Origin: Nonlabens spongiae
Lineage (GTDB): Bacteria > Bacteroidota > Bacteroidia > Flavobacteriales > Flavobacteriaceae
Direction: 5' to 3'
Assembly: GCF_002117125.1 (NCBI RefSeq)
Contig: NZ_CP019344.1
Coordinates: 2,012,501-2,076,500 of the forward strand
DNA: 64,000 bases
A program made the translations under genes and the position numbers. The notes under the pieces are model-generated. The model searched no databases and was not told the origin of the DNA. It saw nothing but the letters and a program-made list of their open reading frames with translations. Positions 63,658 to 64,000 of the stretch are shown here, piece after piece; position 1 is the stretch's first letter; each line of letters starts with the position of its first letter.

Positions 63658-64000
63658 GTGGAAGATTCAATCACTAGGTATTTAAAGCTTTTCAAAAGTT
63701 TAAAAAGGGGTCACAATAAGGGTTTAGGAAAAGCACCTCATAAACCTATACTTCTGCTTTCGATTATCGAATTAATCAAGCAAAAGAAAATAATTAGTAA
63801 TAGAATAGAGGTAAGTAGCGACCTTGTTCTAATGTTTAAATCATTATTCAAGCAACTCGTACATTCTGGGCATGTCGATAACTTTTCATTACCATATTTT
63901 CATTTAAGGAGTGAACCTTTTTACAGGCTCGCACCGAAAGCTGGTATGAATTCAAGATTGAAACAATACAAAAGCATTAAAAGCATAAACAAATTGACAG
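63658..64000 (+). CDS. HNH-type endonuclease, N-terminal part (cut by window)
   Basis: From the GTG at 63658 the frame is open to the window end (114 codons). It reads LKRGHNKGLGKAPHKPILLL, followed by SIIELIKQKKIISNRIEV and a later GHVDNFSLPYFHLRSEP. The APHKPxLLL motif and the F/H-rich part are typical of the N-terminus of HNH restriction-type endonucleases. An in-frame TAA just upstream (63652) limits the start. The catalytic HNH region is beyond the window, so the class is provisional. A tRNA gene next to such a gene is a common entry point for defence islands. Confidence 0.65.
   Translation, partial: MEDSITRYLKLFKSLKRGHNKGLGKAPHKPILLLSIIELIKQKKIISNRIEVSSDLVLMFKSLFKQLVHSGHVDNFSLPYFHLRSEPFYRLAPKAGMNSRLKQYKSIKSINKLT

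Overview
The window looks like a chromosomal segment of a marine-type member of the Flavobacteriaceae (Bacteroidota). The evidence is about 40% GC by eye, almost no Shine-Dalgarno sequences, promoters of the TAnnTTTG type, a protein with a type IX secretion C-terminal domain, a CarboxypepD_reg TonB-dependent receptor, many short lipoproteins, a fused folK-deoxynucleoside kinase gene, and no rRNA, IS element, CRISPR array or prophage. Genus is not proven; a Nonlabens/Dokdonia-like organism is my guess.

Layout. 1-3.7 kb: secreted dipeptidyl peptidase IV followed by a POT peptide transporter (peptide use). 3.8-5.1 kb: class II HMG-CoA reductase. 5.3-9 kb: cupin pseudogene, membrane protein, thioredoxin-like lipoprotein and gpmI, then a spacer with two copies of a hairpin repeat. 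9.3-15.4 kb: BaiN-like flavoprotein, secreted protein, AraC regulator divergent from hemA-hemC, then a ParS/RES toxin-antitoxin pair. 15.4-22.2 kb: AsmA-like protein, queuosine precursor transporter, folK-dNK fusion, and two secreted/lipoproteins, one with a JAMM-like HxH...SxxD motif. 22.3-26.4 kb: odhB and sucA (2-oxoglutarate dehydrogenase). 26.5-28.4 kb: small porin-like protein and a polyprenyl synthase. 28.5-35.3 kb: a TetR-TolC-adaptor-RND efflux operon with a candidate operator. 35.5-41.4 kb: SDR, lipoprotein, SIMPL protein, pirin, PiT phosphate transporter. 41.7-45.8 kb: TonB-dependent receptor and its partner lipoprotein. 46-56.4 kb: dGTPase, Asp-box T9SS protein, dxs, an inserted DUF4143-type ATPase, tadA, a Zn-ribbon protein, histidine kinase, lpxH. 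56.5-63.2 kb: tRNA-Pro(GGG), rhodanese, ruvC, a membrane protein/GT2 pair, TPR protein, small lipoproteins, HAD hydrolase. 63.3-64 kb: tRNA-Asp(GTC) and the start of an HNH-type endonuclease gene.

The most striking signal is not a gene. The perfect 14-nt palindrome GCTTTCGCGAAAGC occurs 16 times (about one per 4 kb), 12 times inside genes and in all three reading frames (translated AFAKA, LSRK or FRES), plus several near-matches. By composition about 0.0001 copies would be expected. It behaves like a HIP1-type or uptake-type genome signature. Other intergenic repeat families (CCGATAATTATCGG, CTGAGCTTGTCGAAG, GGGAAAAATGTC...) also occur.
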